Positions 12,889 through 13,115 of a DNA stretch of 13,115 nt are shown one piece after another. A program made the position numbers and the translations under genes. Position 1 is the first letter of the stretch, and every line of letters begins with the position of its first letter. Below the pieces are notes generated by a model. It was not told the origin of the DNA. It did not search any database and saw nothing but the letters and a program-made list of their open reading frames with translations. This stretch comes from DASUFI01 sp036274635 (GTDB lineage Bacteria; Planctomycetota; B15-G4): NCBI GenBank assembly GCA_036274635.1, contig DASUFI010000308.1, positions 1 through 13,115 of the forward strand. Reading direction: 5' to 3'.

Positions 12889-13115
12889 ACCTGGTCTCGA
12901 GCGTCGCCGTCCCGTCCAGCAACACCGTGAGCGGCGCACCGCTGTCGATCGCGTTCGGCTGCTGAAGGGGCCTGCCGTCGCGCCATCCGCGCTGCGTGCA
13001 GAGCGTCGCAAGCTCGGGAGCTGGTGCGCGCGGGAATCGGCTGAGGCCAGCCAGCCGCGGTCCCGCCGTGGCTCCGCGCACGGACAACCCGGCAGCGCAT
13101 TTGCACCATTTCGCC
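12887..13115 (-). CDS. Possible 3' end of an unrecognised gene running in from the right edge
   Basis: This minus-strand frame is open from the window edge for about 76 codons to TGA at 12889-12887. Its last 27 codons (PLQQPNAIDSGAPLTVLLDG, then TATLETR) have G or C at 25 of 27 third positions and read like a beta-strand-rich protein end. The first part (AKWCKCAAG...) is less convincing. A strong inverted repeat starts exactly at the stop. I recognise no family. Other frames here are also open, as is common at this GC content, so this may be spurious. If it is not coding, the stretch 12783-13115 holds nothing else that I can identify. Confidence 0.25.
   Translation of the reverse strand, partial: AKWCKCAAGLSVRGATAGPRLAGLSRFPRAPAPELATLCTQRGWRDGRPLQQPNAIDSGAPLTVLLDGTATLETR

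Noticed and set aside
13085..13115. Short stretch at the right edge slightly reminiscent of a tRNA end
   Set aside because: No T-loop GGTTCGA sequence, no acceptor stem partner and no cloverleaf could be drawn from what is visible.

Overview
The window is very GC-rich DNA, with codon third positions almost all G or C. It looks like an ordinary chromosomal segment of a Gram-negative bacterium. The pointers are a YejM/PbgA-like inner-membrane protein, two Sec-exported proteins, a type I dockerin-like EF-hand pair on a secreted protein, and a remnant of a carboxypeptidase-regulatory-like domain. This mix is familiar from Planctomycetota, Myxococcota and related high-GC lineages, but the sequence alone does not fix the phylum. 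There is no insertion sequence, phage gene, CRISPR array, rRNA or convincing tRNA.

Left part (168-3200, all on the minus strand): a three-gene partner-switching operon, read HATPase anti-sigma-type kinase (2157-1726), then response regulator fused to a PP2C/SpoIIE phosphatase (1729-497), then STAS anti-anti-sigma (500-168). Both junctions are ATGA stop/start overlaps. Upstream on the same strand lies an aldo/keto reductase of the Kv-beta/YghZ type, separated by a bulged hairpin. Across a short divergent spacer an EamA/DMT-family exporter runs on the plus strand (3305-4168), followed by a possible 55-residue small ORF.

Centre (4397-8565): a YejM-like five-helix sulfatase-fold protein (minus) is divergent from a secreted M28-family zinc peptidase with a PA domain (plus). 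Directly behind the peptidase is an orphan fragment of a carboxypeptidase-regulatory-like domain. Then comes a striking 60-nt near-perfect palindrome that reads as a bidirectional intrinsic terminator, shared with a convergent ABC exporter half-transporter (10790-8991, minus).

Right part (10977-13115): a secreted protein of unknown function ending in a dockerin-like calcium-binding pair (plus) converges on a single-domain response regulator (minus) across a perfect 12-bp-stem hairpin. Upstream of the regulator is a DUF3185-type small membrane protein, whose leader can fold so that its Shine-Dalgarno sequence is buried in a stem. The right edge may carry the last 76 codons of another minus-strand gene.

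The genes fall into signalling (partner switch, lone response regulator), envelope (YejM-like, ABC exporter, DMT exporter, DUF3185) and secretion (M28 peptidase, dockerin protein). I see no single new defence or mobile system. The most interesting points are the YejM homologue with an intact catalytic metal site, the SD-sequestering leader, the 60-nt palindrome and the orphan domain fragment.
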